The notes below the pieces were generated by a model. It was given only the letters and a program-made list of their open reading frames with translations. It was not told where the DNA came from and searched no databases. 64,000 nucleotides of DNA, taken from contig CAWHAP010000010.1 in the NCBI GenBank assembly GCA_963827335.1, forward strand, positions 186,001-250,000, read 5' to 3'. Shown here piece by piece: positions 53,440 through 61,728 of this stretch (the stretch's first letter is position 1; each line of letters opens with the position of its first letter). A program made the translations under genes and the position numbers. The stretch comes from DASQMT01 sp963827335 (GTDB lineage: Bacteria > Actinomycetota > Thermoleophilia > Solirubrobacterales > Solirubrobacteraceae).

Positions 53440-53853
53440 ATGTCCGACGATCCGCTCATCGCGCAGCACGAGGACGCCGAGGTCGACGCGGCGAAGGCCC
53501 GCAAGGCCGCGAACCTGTTCGACCTGCGCCGGATGATCGGCGGCCTGTTCGTCGTCTACGGCGTCATCCTGATCGTCCTCGGCATCGGGGCCTCCGACGC
53601 CGAGATCGACAAGGCCGCGGGCTGGAACCTCAACCTGTGGGTCGGGGTGGCGATGCTGCTCGTCGGCCTCCTGTTCCTCGCATGGCAGTTCTTCCTGCCG
53701 CTCTCGGACGAGCTCGGCGACGACGGGCCGCCCGAGGACGACCGCACGGTGCCCGGCGCGCACGCGCCGACCGGGCCGGACGCCGCGGCCCTCGGCGGGT
53801 CACAGACGACGCGCCGGACGCCCCGGAAGGACCTCGGCCGCCCCGGGGAGTAG
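53440..53853 (+). CDS. Small two-helix protein downstream of the symporter
   Basis: A 137-aa protein with an acidic N-terminus, RKAANLFDLRRMIGGLFVVY, two membrane helices (GGLFVVYGVILIVLGIG and WNLNLWVGVAMLLVGLLFLAW) and a disordered Pro/Asp-rich tail. GGAGGAGAG precedes the ATG. The 13-bp spacing from the symporter suggests an accessory or stability subunit. Its last 54 bp are antisense to the galK end. No named family is recalled with confidence. Confidence 0.72.
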   Translation: MSDDPLIAQHEDAEVDAAKARKAANLFDLRRMIGGLFVVYGVILIVLGIGASDAEIDKAAGWNLNLWVGVAMLLVGLLFLAWQFFLPLSDELGDDGPPEDDRTVPGAHAPTGPDAAALGGSQTTRRTPRKDLGRPGE

Positions 53854-54819
53854 CCGGGCGCCGGGGGGGAGCAGCGCGAGCACGGAGCCGCCGAAGCCGC
53901 CGCCCACCATGCGCGCGCCGGCCGCGCCGGCGCGCTTGAGCGCGGCCACCGCGTCCTCGACCGCGGGGACGCTCGCGGCGTAGTCGTCGCGCAGGCTCGC
54001 GTGCGAGGCGTCGAGCAGCGCGCCCGCGGCGGCCAGGTCCCCGGCGCCGAGCGCGGCGACCATGGCGTCGACGCGGGCGTTCTCCGACAGGACGTGGCGC
54101 GCGCGGCGATCGAGTGGCGCGGGCAGGGCGGCGGCCGCCTCGGCGCCGGCCTGCGACAGCAGCTCGATGCCGAGCGCGTCGCATGCGGCGCGGCACTCCG
54201 CCCGGCGCTCGTTGTAGCCGCTCTCCGCGTGGGTGTGCTCGGCGCCGGACTCGAGCGTGACGAGCCGCCAGTCGCCGAGGTCGAGCGGCACCGCCTCCAC
54301 CGCCGTGGTCGCGAAGTCGATGCGCAGCGCGTGCCCGGCCTGCCCGCACAGCGACGCGAGCTGGTCCAGCAGCCCGGTCTCGGCGCCGACCCAGTCGTTC
54401 TCGACGCGGGAGCACAGCCGCGCCAGCTCCACGCGGTCGGGCTCGTCCGCGCCCGCCACGCCGAGCAGCGCGAGCGCGAGGGCGGCCTCCATCGCCGCCG
54501 AGGACGAGAGCCCCGAGCCGCGCGGCAGGTCGCCCGTGATGCGCAGGCGCGCGCCCGTGACCGGCGCGCCGGCCGCGGCCAGCTCCGCCACCATGCCGCG
54601 CACGAACGCGCGCCAGCCCTCGGACCGGGTGGGGGCGTCGGCGCGGAACGCGTCGTGCTCGCCGAGGTCGGTCGCCTCGGCCCGGATCTCGCCGCCGTCG
54701 AGCGGCTCGGCCTCGACGGTGACGCCGCGGTCGATCGCGAACGGCAGCGCGAGGCCGCCGTTGTAGTCCGTGTGCTCGCCGATCAGGTTGACGCGGCCGG
54801 GGCCGAAGGCGCGGATCAC
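53800..54819 (-). CDS. galK: Galactokinase (GHMP family)
   Basis: Phosphorylates galactose at C1 with ATP. It has 339 aa: the galactokinase signature GRVNLIGEHTDYNGGLALP, GHMP ATP loop LPRGSGLSSSAAMEAALALA, and the C-terminal GARMVGGGFGGSVLALL. The start is GTG 54819. TAGGAC lies 7 nt upstream on the minus strand, so it may be leaderless. It is divergent from the ABC importer. galT and galE are not in the window. Confidence 0.92.
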   Translation of the reverse strand: MIRAFGPGRVNLIGEHTDYNGGLALPFAIDRGVTVEAEPLDGGEIRAEATDLGEHDAFRADAPTRSEGWRAFVRGMVAELAAAGAPVTGARLRITGDLPRGSGLSSSAAMEAALALALLGVAGADEPDRVELARLCSRVENDWVGAETGLLDQLASLCGQAGHALRIDFATTAVEAVPLDLGDWRLVTLESGAEHTHAESGYNERRAECRAACDALGIELLSQAGAEAAAALPAPLDRRARHVLSENARVDAMVAALGAGDLAAAGALLDASHASLRDDYAASVPAVEDAVAALKRAGAAGARMVGGGFGGSVLALLPPGARLLPGAAEVLPGRPARRL

Positions 54820-54875
54820 GACCGCAGTCCTACCAGGTGCGGTTGCCGCGAACCCGGCGGGGGTAGTTGCGTGGG

Positions 54876-56138
54876 GTGCGGGGGTCCGGCATCACGCGCC
54901 AGCAGTTCCTGATCGCGGGAGCCGGCGCCTACGCGGCCCTCCTGCTGCCGGGCTGCGGCGGCTCCGGCGAGGACGAGCTCACGTTCTGGAACGGCTTCAC
55001 CGGCGGCGACGCGCCCACGATGCTGGCCATCATCGACGGCTTCCGGAAGCAGCACCCGGGCAAGGGCGTCCGGATGGTCTCGGTCCGCTGGGAGGACTAC
55101 TACCAGAAGGTGCCCGCGGCGGTGCAGGCCGGCAAGGGGCCCGACGTGGGGATCATGCACGTCGACCAGATCAGCATGAGCGCTGCGCACGGCGTGCTCC
55201 GGCCGCTCGACGACGTCGCCGCCGGGCTGGGGTTCAAGGAGGCCGACTTCGCGGCCGAGGTGTGGCAGGCCGGCGTCTACCGGGGCGAGCGCTACGGCAT
55301 CCCGCTCGACATGCATCCGCTCGGCCTCTTCCACAACAAGGCCGTGCTGGAGGAGGCCGGGCTGGACCCGGAGCGCCCGCCGGCGGATCGCGCGGCGTTC
55401 GAGGCCGCGCTCGAGGAGCTCAAGGGCAAGGGCATCCAGGGCAACTGGGTCCCGCCGTTCGTCTTCACCGGCGGCTTCATGTTCCAGTCGCTGCTGTGGC
55501 AGTTCGGCGGCGACCTCACCAACGAGGACGGCACGAAGGCGACGTGGAACTCCGACGCGGGCGTGGAGGCGATGGAGTACCTGCGCTCGATGATCCGGAA
55601 GGGCTACAGCCCGCCGAACGTCGCGCAGGACGCCGACAACATCGCGTTCAAGAACGGGCAGTCCGCGTTCATCTGGCAGGGCGCGTGGGGGATCGGCGAC
55701 TACGGCTCGACCGAGGGGCTCGAGTGGGGCCTCGGCGCGCTGCCGAAGATCGGCGACCAGCCCGCCGCGTGGTCGAACTCGCACCAGTTCGTCGTGCCGG
55801 TGGGGCTGAGCGACGCCAAGCTCGAGACGGCGCGGGCGTTCATCGACTTCGTGACGAACGCGCCGAGCTGGGCGGAGTCCGGGATGATCCCGGCGCGCAG
55901 GAGCGCGCGCGAGACCGACGCGTTCAAGCAGCTGCCCGCGTCGGGGCTGGCCGAGGAGATCCCGTACGTGCGCTTCCCGCGCCCCGTCGCCGGCCTCGCC
56001 GACGTGCGCGAGTCGACGCTCGACATCGCGATCTCGCAGGGCCTCAGCGGTCGGCTGCCCGTCCGCCAGGCGCTCGACGAAGCGGCGAAGCGCGGCGACG
56101 AGCTGCTGGCCGACAACCACGCGAAGTTCGCCGCATGA
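54876..56138 (+). CDS. ABC sugar transporter solute-binding lipoprotein
   Basis: A 420-aa family 1 extracellular binding protein. It has an N-terminal export signal with a single-Arg TRQQFLIAG start and lipobox-like LLLPGC, then DELTFWNGFTGGDAPTMLAI, DVGIMHVDQIS, YGIPLDMHPLGLFHNKAVL, GQSAFIWQGAWGIGDYG and NSHQFVVPVGL. GTG 54876 is chosen because TAGTTG is 6 nt upstream; TTG 54867 is an alternative. It is first in an operon with two permeases. No ATPase gene follows, so a shared MsiK-like ATPase is likely. Confidence 0.92.
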   Translation: MRGSGITRQQFLIAGAGAYAALLLPGCGGSGEDELTFWNGFTGGDAPTMLAIIDGFRKQHPGKGVRMVSVRWEDYYQKVPAAVQAGKGPDVGIMHVDQISMSAAHGVLRPLDDVAAGLGFKEADFAAEVWQAGVYRGERYGIPLDMHPLGLFHNKAVLEEAGLDPERPPADRAAFEAALEELKGKGIQGNWVPPFVFTGGFMFQSLLWQFGGDLTNEDGTKATWNSDAGVEAMEYLRSMIRKGYSPPNVAQDADNIAFKNGQSAFIWQGAWGIGDYGSTEGLEWGLGALPKIGDQPAAWSNSHQFVVPVGLSDAKLETARAFIDFVTNAPSWAESGMIPARRSARETDAFKQLPASGLAEEIPYVRFPRPVAGLADVRESTLDIAISQGLSGRLPVRQALDEAAKRGDELLADNHAKFAA

Positions 56139-57040
56139 GCACCGGTGGCTTGCGCGGCCGCGGCGGGCTGACGCCCTGGCTGTTCATGGCGCCCTACCTG
56201 CTGCTGTTCTCGGTCTTCGTCCTGATCCCCGCCGTCTACGGGCTCTGGATCTCGCTGCACAACTGGGACCAGTTCCTGGCCGACAAGCCGTGGGTGGGCC
56301 TGCAGAACTACCTCGACCTGTTCCAGCCCGGCGGCGCGAAGGCCACGCCGTTCTGGCAGGCGATGCTCGCCACCGGGCTGTTCACGCTGCTGAGCGTCCC
56401 GCTGCTCGTGGTCGTGCCGCTGTTCGTCGCCATGCTGCTGGACAAGCGGTTCCCGGGCCGCACCTTCTTCCGCGCGGTGGTCTTCGCCCCCTACGTGCTG
56501 GGCGTCGTGGTCGTCGGCCTGCTGTTCCGGTTCATCCTCGATCCGAGCGTCGGGGTCCTCAACTACCTGCTCGGCCGGCTCGGCTTCGCCGCCGACACGC
56601 CGTGGACGACTGCGGAGCCGTGGGTCTGGGTCTCGCTCGTGCTCATGACCCTGTGGTGGACGCTGGGGTTCAACGCGATCATCTACCTCGCGGGACTGCA
56701 GGAGATCAACCGCGAGCTCTACGACGCGGCGGCGATGGACGGTGCCAAGCGCCGGCACCGCTTCCGCCACGTGACGCTGCCCGGGCTGCGGCCGGTGTTC
56801 GTGTTCGTCGTGACCGTGACGATCCTGGCCTCCGCCAACGTCTTCGGGCAGGCGTACATCACGACGCAGGGAGCGCCCGCCGAGAAGACGAGGACGGCGA
56901 TCATGTTCATCGCGGAGGAGGGGTTCCTGGACTTCCATCTCGGCTCGGCCGCGGCGATGAGCTACGTGCTCGCGGTGTTCCTCATGGCCCTCAGCGCCGG
57001 CGTGTTCTTCTTCTTCCGCGACAAGGGGGAGCAGGCCTGA
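56135..57040 (+). CDS. ABC sugar transporter permease, MalF/UgpA type
   Basis: A 301-aa permease with six helices. WLFMAPYLLLFSVFVLIPAV, the FRAVVFAPYVLGVVVVGLL segment, and the EAA-type loop ELYDAAAMDGAKRRHRFRHV ending TLPGLRP mark it as a MalF-like subunit. It overlaps the binding protein (ATGA) and the second permease (TGATG). Confidence 0.93.
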   Translation: MSTGGLRGRGGLTPWLFMAPYLLLFSVFVLIPAVYGLWISLHNWDQFLADKPWVGLQNYLDLFQPGGAKATPFWQAMLATGLFTLLSVPLLVVVPLFVAMLLDKRFPGRTFFRAVVFAPYVLGVVVVGLLFRFILDPSVGVLNYLLGRLGFAADTPWTTAEPWVWVSLVLMTLWWTLGFNAIIYLAGLQEINRELYDAAAMDGAKRRHRFRHVTLPGLRPVFVFVVTVTILASANVFGQAYITTQGAPAEKTRTAIMFIAEEGFLDFHLGSAAAMSYVLAVFLMALSAGVFFFFRDKGEQA

Positions 57041-57903
57041 TGGGCGCCGCGGCCGCTCGGATGCCCGGGACGCGGTCCCACGCGGGCGGGACCGCGCTGC
57101 GCTACCTGGGGCTGATCCTCCTGACGGTCCTGTTCCTCTCGCCGATCATCTGGATGCTGCTCACGGCGTTCAAGTCGGAGGAGGAGTCGGCCGCCGTGCC
57201 GCCGACGGGCCTGCCGGCGGAGTGGAACACCGAGGCCTTCGACACGATCTTCTCGTCCACCGCGCAGACGCCGGTCTTCCGGTGGTTCCTGAACTCGGTG
57301 ATCGCGGCGTTCGGGATGGGCGTCGTCGTCCTCGCGACGGCCGCCCCTGCGGCCTACGCGCTCGCGCGCCTGGAGTTCCGCGGCAAGCGGCTCGTGTTCG
57401 CGATGATCATCGCGACGCTGTTCGTGCCGCCGATCATCTTCCTTGCGCCGAACTACGAGATCATCCAGGCGCTCGGCTGGCTCGACACCCTGCCGGCGGT
57501 GATCTTCCCGCTCGCGGCCGGGGCGTTCGGCGTGTTCTTCCTGCGTCAGTTCTTCATCGGGCTGCCGCGCGAGCTCGAGGAGGCGGCCCTGCTCGACGGG
57601 GCGAACCGCTGGCAGATCTTCTGGCGGATCGTCCTGCCGCTCTCACGGCCCGCGCTCGCCACGCTGTTCGTGCTCAGCGTGCTGTCGAACTGGAACGACT
57701 TCCTGTGGCCGCTCTACGTGCTGCTGAACCCGGAGCACCTGACGCTCGGGCCGGGGCTCGCGCTGCTGCAGGGGGCGAACGCCACCAACTACGCGCTGCT
57801 CATGGCCGGGGGCCTGGTGGCCAGCGTGCCGGTGCTGATCCTCTTCGTCGTCGCGCAGCGCTACATCATCGAAGGCGTGTCGCGCTCCGGGCTCAAGGGC
57901 TGA
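57040..57903 (+). CDS. ABC sugar transporter permease, MalG/UgpE type
   Basis: A 287-aa permease with six helices. LTAFKSEEE, NSVIAAFGMGVVVLATAAPA, AYALARLEFRGK, and the EAA loop ELEEAALLDGANRWQIFWRI with VLPLSRPAL identify the MalG-like partner. Its last 11 bp overlap the convergent GH43 gene. Confidence 0.93.
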   Translation: MGAAAARMPGTRSHAGGTALRYLGLILLTVLFLSPIIWMLLTAFKSEEESAAVPPTGLPAEWNTEAFDTIFSSTAQTPVFRWFLNSVIAAFGMGVVVLATAAPAAYALARLEFRGKRLVFAMIIATLFVPPIIFLAPNYEIIQALGWLDTLPAVIFPLAAGAFGVFFLRQFFIGLPRELEEAALLDGANRWQIFWRIVLPLSRPALATLFVLSVLSNWNDFLWPLYVLLNPEHLTLGPGLALLQGANATNYALLMAGGLVASVPVLILFVVAQRYIIEGVSRSGLKG

Positions 57904-59278
57904 GCCGTGCGGTGGCGACGACGTCGGTGACCTGGCCTTCGCCCTCGATCCGCAGTTCGTCCGCGCCCGGCACGACGGCGCGCAGCAGCGCGTAGCGGCC
58001 GTCCTCGCTGCGGACGCGCGCGTCGCCGATGCGCCCCTCGCCGCGGACCGCGGCGGAGACCTCGACGGGTCCGCTCCCGCCCCACGCCCAGGCGTGCGGC
58101 AGCGCGTGGAGCCCGTCGTCGTCGAGATGGGAGGTGACGATCGCGCCGGCCGGCGGCGCATGACGTCCCGGCCGGGACGCGCGCTCGGCGCCGTCGACCA
58201 GGATCCGAAGACCGGCCGGCCCTTGGCGCGCGCACACGTGGCGCAGATGCGGGCCGAGCTCGATGCCGGCGCCGGCGATCGCCACGCCGCCGGACGCCCA
58301 CAGCTCGGCGTGCCAGTGCGGTACCGCCGGGTCGTACACGGGGCCGGGCGGAGCGGGCTGGGGACCCTCGGTCGGCCGCCCTGCGCCGATGGCCGGCCGG
58401 TCGCCGCACCAGAAGAGGCGGTCCAGGTGCACCTTGCGGCCGGGGCGCCCCCCGTCGTAGGCGTGGTAGACGGCGTACGGGGTGACGCCGTCGGGCGCCA
58501 CCGTGACGCTGTGATGCCCCGGCCCGGTGATCCGGCTCCCGCTGCGGAAGATCGGGTTCGCGGGATCCTTCGTCCACGGCCCGCGGGGGTCGTCGGCCCA
58601 CGCCGTGCCGATCCCGTAGGTGGCCTCGCGGTAGAAGCCGCCCGAGTACATCTGATGCAGGCGGCCGCGCCGCGCCATCACCCACGCGCCCTCGTTCCAG
58701 TACGCCTGCCCTGCGCCGTCGGCCTCCCATGGCTCGCTCGGGAACGTCACCGGGACGGGATCGCCGGCCGGCCGGTCCGGCGCGAGCAGGCGGTCCACGA
58801 CGTTGCCGCTCCCGGGGCGGCCGTCGTGGCCGGTCGCGTCCGTCCGCACGTTGTAGAACAGCCACTCCCCGAACGGGTGCCCGTCGATGGACCACGTGTC
58901 GGGCACGAGCGGCGCCGGGTCCCATGCGAACGGGCCGAGCGGGTCCGCGGCGCGCGCGAGGCCCTGGCGCCGGTCGGCCTCGACGCCCTCGCCGTCCGGC
59001 CCCATGGTGGTGCCGCTCACGTACATCAGGAAGGCGCCGTCGCGCTCGATCACCTCCGGCGCCCACACATCGGTCTGCGCCCAGCCGCCGGGCTCGAGGG
59101 CGATGCCGGCGAAGGTCCACTGCACCAGGTCGGCGGAGCGGTGCACCGAGATGCCGCGGTCGCCGTCGTCGGTCGTGTGGTACAGGAAGTACGCGCCGCG
59201 GTGGCGCAGCACGAACGGGTCGCCGTGATCCGAACCGCCGTCGTCCGTGATCACCGGGTTCGTGAAGGAACGCGGCAC
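57893..59278 (-). CDS. Glycoside hydrolase family 43-like enzyme
   Basis: A 461-aa five-bladed beta-propeller hydrolase without a signal peptide. FTNPVITDDGGSDHGDPFVL has the catalytic base Asp; TDVWAPEVIERDGAFLMYVSG carries the second Asp; YREATYGIGTAWADDPRGPW carries the acid Glu; and ITGPGHHSVTVAPDG has the conserved His. The C-terminal 120 residues form a beta-sandwich that may be a sugar-binding module. Arabinosides or xylosides are typical substrates. The start is GTG 59278, with TATCAC 6 nt upstream. It converges on the importer. Confidence 0.88.
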   Translation of the reverse strand: MPRSFTNPVITDDGGSDHGDPFVLRHRGAYFLYHTTDDGDRGISVHRSADLVQWTFAGIALEPGGWAQTDVWAPEVIERDGAFLMYVSGTTMGPDGEGVEADRRQGLARAADPLGPFAWDPAPLVPDTWSIDGHPFGEWLFYNVRTDATGHDGRPGSGNVVDRLLAPDRPAGDPVPVTFPSEPWEADGAGQAYWNEGAWVMARRGRLHQMYSGGFYREATYGIGTAWADDPRGPWTKDPANPIFRSGSRITGPGHHSVTVAPDGVTPYAVYHAYDGGRPGRKVHLDRLFWCGDRPAIGAGRPTEGPQPAPPGPVYDPAVPHWHAELWASGGVAIAGAGIELGPHLRHVCARQGPAGLRILVDGAERASRPGRHAPPAGAIVTSHLDDDGLHALPHAWAWGGSGPVEVSAAVRGEGRIGDARVRSEDGRYALLRAVVPGADELRIEGEGQVTDVVATARLSP

Positions 59279-59280
59279 GC

Positions 59281-59295
59281 CCGGGTGATACCCGG
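59281..59295. promoter_or_regulatory. Palindromic operator candidate between GH43 and ABC1 genes
   Basis: CCGGGTGATACCCGG is a 6-bp inverted repeat around GAT. It covers the presumed minus-strand -10 (TATCAC) of the GH43 gene, so a repressor bound here would block it. It lies in the 43-bp gap between divergent genes. The cognate regulator is unknown. Confidence 0.45.
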
Positions 59296-59321
59296 CACGC
59301 GTCGCCCCGTAGCCTGGAGGG

Positions 59322-60716
59322 ATGCCAGACGAGCCCCGCCAGCCGCCCACCTCCCGACTCTCGCGCTCCGCGAAGCTGGGCGGCCTCGTCGCGGGCCAGT
59401 CGGCCCGGTGGGTGGGCACCCGCGCCGCGAACGCCGTCCGTTCGCCGGAGCGGGCCGAGGCGGCGACGGGCGAGCGCGCGGCCGCGCTCGCGCGCGAGCT
59501 CGTCGAGCAGCTCGGCCAGATGCGCGGGGCGGCGATGAAGGTCGGGCAGGTGCTCTCGACGATCGACTTCACCGCGCTGCCCGAGGACGAGCGCGAGAAC
59601 TTCAAGCAGACGCTCGCCAAGCTGCGCGACGACGTCCCGCCGCTCCCCTTCAAGCGGCTCGAGAAGCTGCTGCGCGAGGAGCTGGGGGAGAACCCGGCCT
59701 CCGTGTTCGCCGAGTTCGAGGAGGAGGCGTTCGCCGCGGCCTCGATCGGCCAGGTCCACCGTGCGGTCACGCGCGACGGGGACGCGGTGGCGGTCAAGGT
59801 CCAGTACCCGGGCGTCGCCGAGGCCGTCGACACCGACCTGCGCAACCTCACGCTCCTGCTTCCGCTCGTGAAGCGGCTCGCCCCCGGCCTGGACGTCAAG
59901 GCGGTCTACGCCGAGCTGCGCGAGCGGATCGCCGAGGAGCTCGACTACGAGCTCGAGGCGCAGAACCAGCGCGCCGTCGCCCGCGCGCACCGCGACCACC
60001 CGTTCGCGCACGTGCCCGCCGTCCACACCGACCTCTCGACCCGGCGCGTGCTCGTCACCGACCTGATCGAAGGCGCCCGCTTCGAGGAGGTCAAGACCCG
60101 CGACGAAGCCACGCGCGACCGCTACGGCGAGATCGTCTTCCGCTTCTACTTCGGGCTCGTCCAGTACATGGGGCGCGTGTGCGGCGATCCGCATCCCGGC
60201 AACTACCTGCTGATGGACGACGGGCGCGTCGGCTTCCTCGACTTCGGCCTGATGCGGGTGATCGACCGCGCCTACGTCGAGCGGGAGGGGTCCGTGGCCG
60301 CCGCGGTCGACGCCGACGACGCCGCCGGGGTGCACGCGGCGCTCTCCGAGCTCGGGTACCTCCCCGAGCCCGACACGTTCGACCCCGGCGACCTGCTGGC
60401 CCAGATCCGGGCGATGGGCGCGTGGTACCTCGAACCGGGCGAGCGGCGCTTCACGCCCACCTACGTCGCCGAGCTGCTCGACGCGACGAGCGGCCCGCGC
60501 TCCCCGTGGTTCGCCCAGATGCGGCGCCAGACGATCCCGCCGCAGGCGCTGCTGATGCGCCGGATGGAGGGGCTCGTGCTCTCGGGGCTGGGCGAGACGC
60601 GCGCGTCCGCCGACTGGCACGCGATCGCGCGCGAGTACTACGCCGGCGATCCGCCGTCGTCGCCGCTCGGCCTGGCCGAGCGGGAGTTCTGGCGCGGGCT
60701 TCAGGCCGCGGCCTGA
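59322..60716 (+). CDS. ABC1/UbiB/ADCK-family atypical kinase
   Basis: A 464-aa protein. The diagnostic QMRGAAMKVGQVLS (KxGQ) lies near residue 75, AASIGQVHRAV replaces the usual nucleotide loop (AxxSxGQVHxA), and VAVKVQYPG holds the ATP lysine. EELDYELEAQNQ, GDPHPGNYLLM and GFLDFGLMRVI are the remaining kinase motifs. Members support isoprenoid-quinone or lipid metabolism and usually act as ATPases. TAGCCT with GGAGGG precedes the ATG. Its 3' end overlaps the convergent methyltransferase by 16 bp. Confidence 0.92.
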   Translation: MPDEPRQPPTSRLSRSAKLGGLVAGQSARWVGTRAANAVRSPERAEAATGERAAALARELVEQLGQMRGAAMKVGQVLSTIDFTALPEDERENFKQTLAKLRDDVPPLPFKRLEKLLREELGENPASVFAEFEEEAFAAASIGQVHRAVTRDGDAVAVKVQYPGVAEAVDTDLRNLTLLLPLVKRLAPGLDVKAVYAELRERIAEELDYELEAQNQRAVARAHRDHPFAHVPAVHTDLSTRRVLVTDLIEGARFEEVKTRDEATRDRYGEIVFRFYFGLVQYMGRVCGDPHPGNYLLMDDGRVGFLDFGLMRVIDRAYVEREGSVAAAVDADDAAGVHAALSELGYLPEPDTFDPGDLLAQIRAMGAWYLEPGERRFTPTYVAELLDATSGPRSPWFAQMRRQTIPPQALLMRRMEGLVLSGLGETRASADWHAIAREYYAGDPPSSPLGLAEREFWRGLQAAA

Positions 60717-61519
60717 GCGCCCAGCCGCGCCCGCATCACCGCGACCGCGTCGGGGGACTCGTCCATCAGCAGGTAGCGCCGGCCGAGCTTGGCGGCCACG
60801 GCGCCGAGCGTGCCCGAGCCCGCGAACGGGTCCAGGCACAGGTCGCCGGGCCGCGAGGAGGCCTGCACCATGCGGCGCACGATCCCCTCGGGCTTCTGGG
60901 TCGGGTAGCCCGTCTTCTCGCGGCCGGTGGGGGAGACGATGGTGTGCCACCACGTGTCGCTGGGCCGCTTGCCGCGCGCCCGCTGCTCGGGCGTGACCAG
61001 CCCGGGCGCCATGTACGGCTCGCGGTCGACCGCGTCGGCGTCGAACAGGTGACGGCCGGGCTGCCTGACGTAGACGAGGATCGTGTCGTGCTTGGCCGGC
61101 CAGCGGTTGCGCGGCTTGCCGCCGTAGTCGTAGGCCCAGATCAGCTCGTTGAGGAAGCAGTCGCGGCCGAACAGCTCGTCCAGCAGCAGCTTGCAGTAGT
61201 GCGCCTCGCGGTAGTCGATGTGGAAGTACAGCGTCCCCTCGGGGGCGAGCAGGCGGCGGACCTCGCGCAGGCGCGGCTCGAGGAAGGCGAGGTAGTCGTC
61301 GAACGCGTCGCGGTAGGAGGACTCCTGCAGGAGCCTGGTCGCGTAGCGGCGGCCGCCGAAGCCGGTCCGGTCGCCGGCGGGGTCGGGTGTGGTGGCGAGC
61401 GTCCGGCGCGCCTGCGGCCGGCCCGTGTTGAACGGCGGGTCGAGGTAGGCCATGGTCACCGACCCGTCCGGCTCGGCGCGCAGCAGCGGCAGGTTGTCGC
61501 CGAGCAGGATCCGGTTCAC
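60701..61519 (-). CDS. Orphan DNA methyltransferase (N4/N6, beta-type)
   Basis: A 272-aa enzyme. The catalytic motif YLDPPFNTG (DPPF) lies near the N-terminus (residue about 28), and the SAM motif LDPFAGSGTLGAVAAKLG is near the C-terminus. This is the beta order, with target recognition between (WWHTIVSPTGREKTGYPTQ, a conserved family sequence). It modifies adenine N6 or cytosine N4. No restriction endonuclease is next to it, so a regulatory or solitary role is likely. GTG 61519 is chosen because TAGCCT lies 7 nt upstream. Confidence 0.9.
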   Translation of the reverse strand: MNRILLGDNLPLLRAEPDGSVTMAYLDPPFNTGRPQARRTLATTPDPAGDRTGFGGRRYATRLLQESSYRDAFDDYLAFLEPRLREVRRLLAPEGTLYFHIDYREAHYCKLLLDELFGRDCFLNELIWAYDYGGKPRNRWPAKHDTILVYVRQPGRHLFDADAVDREPYMAPGLVTPEQRARGKRPSDTWWHTIVSPTGREKTGYPTQKPEGIVRRMVQASSRPGDLCLDPFAGSGTLGAVAAKLGRRYLLMDESPDAVAVMRARLGAQAAA

Positions 61520-61626
61520 CGGCGCGAGGCTACGCGCCGCCCCGGCGGCAGGTGGGCCCCACGGCAACCCCGGACCCGAGATCGGCGGCCCCCGATCACC
61601 GCCATGCGGCGTCCTCGACCACTTGA

Positions 61627-61642
61627 AATCCCTCGAGGGATT
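61627..61642. promoter_or_regulatory. 16-bp perfect palindrome upstream of priA
   Basis: AATCCCTCGAGGGATT is perfectly self-complementary and unusually AT-flanked for this genome. It lies in the 209-bp gap between the divergent methyltransferase and priA, about 75 bp before the priA -10. A dimeric regulator site is plausible. Elsewhere in the gap I see only the two start-proximal hexamers and an imperfect GGTCTC/GAGACC pair near 61680-61711. Confidence 0.45.
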
Positions 61643-61728
61643 CCTGCGGGTCTGCGTCCTTGCCTGGCGGCGCCGGGGCCCGGTCTCTCGTGCCCGAGGT
61701 CGCCGCGAGACCCACTAGCGTCATCCCC

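Noticed and set aside
54820..54875. LacI-type operator GGTTGCCGCGAACC between galK and the ABC importer
   Set aside because: Only four outer bases on each side are symmetrical, too weak to claim.
57893..60953. Long minus-strand frame running from GH43 through the ABC1 kinase
   Set aside because: Only the 57893-59278 part in the GH43 frame has family motifs; the rest is antisense to the well-supported kinase.
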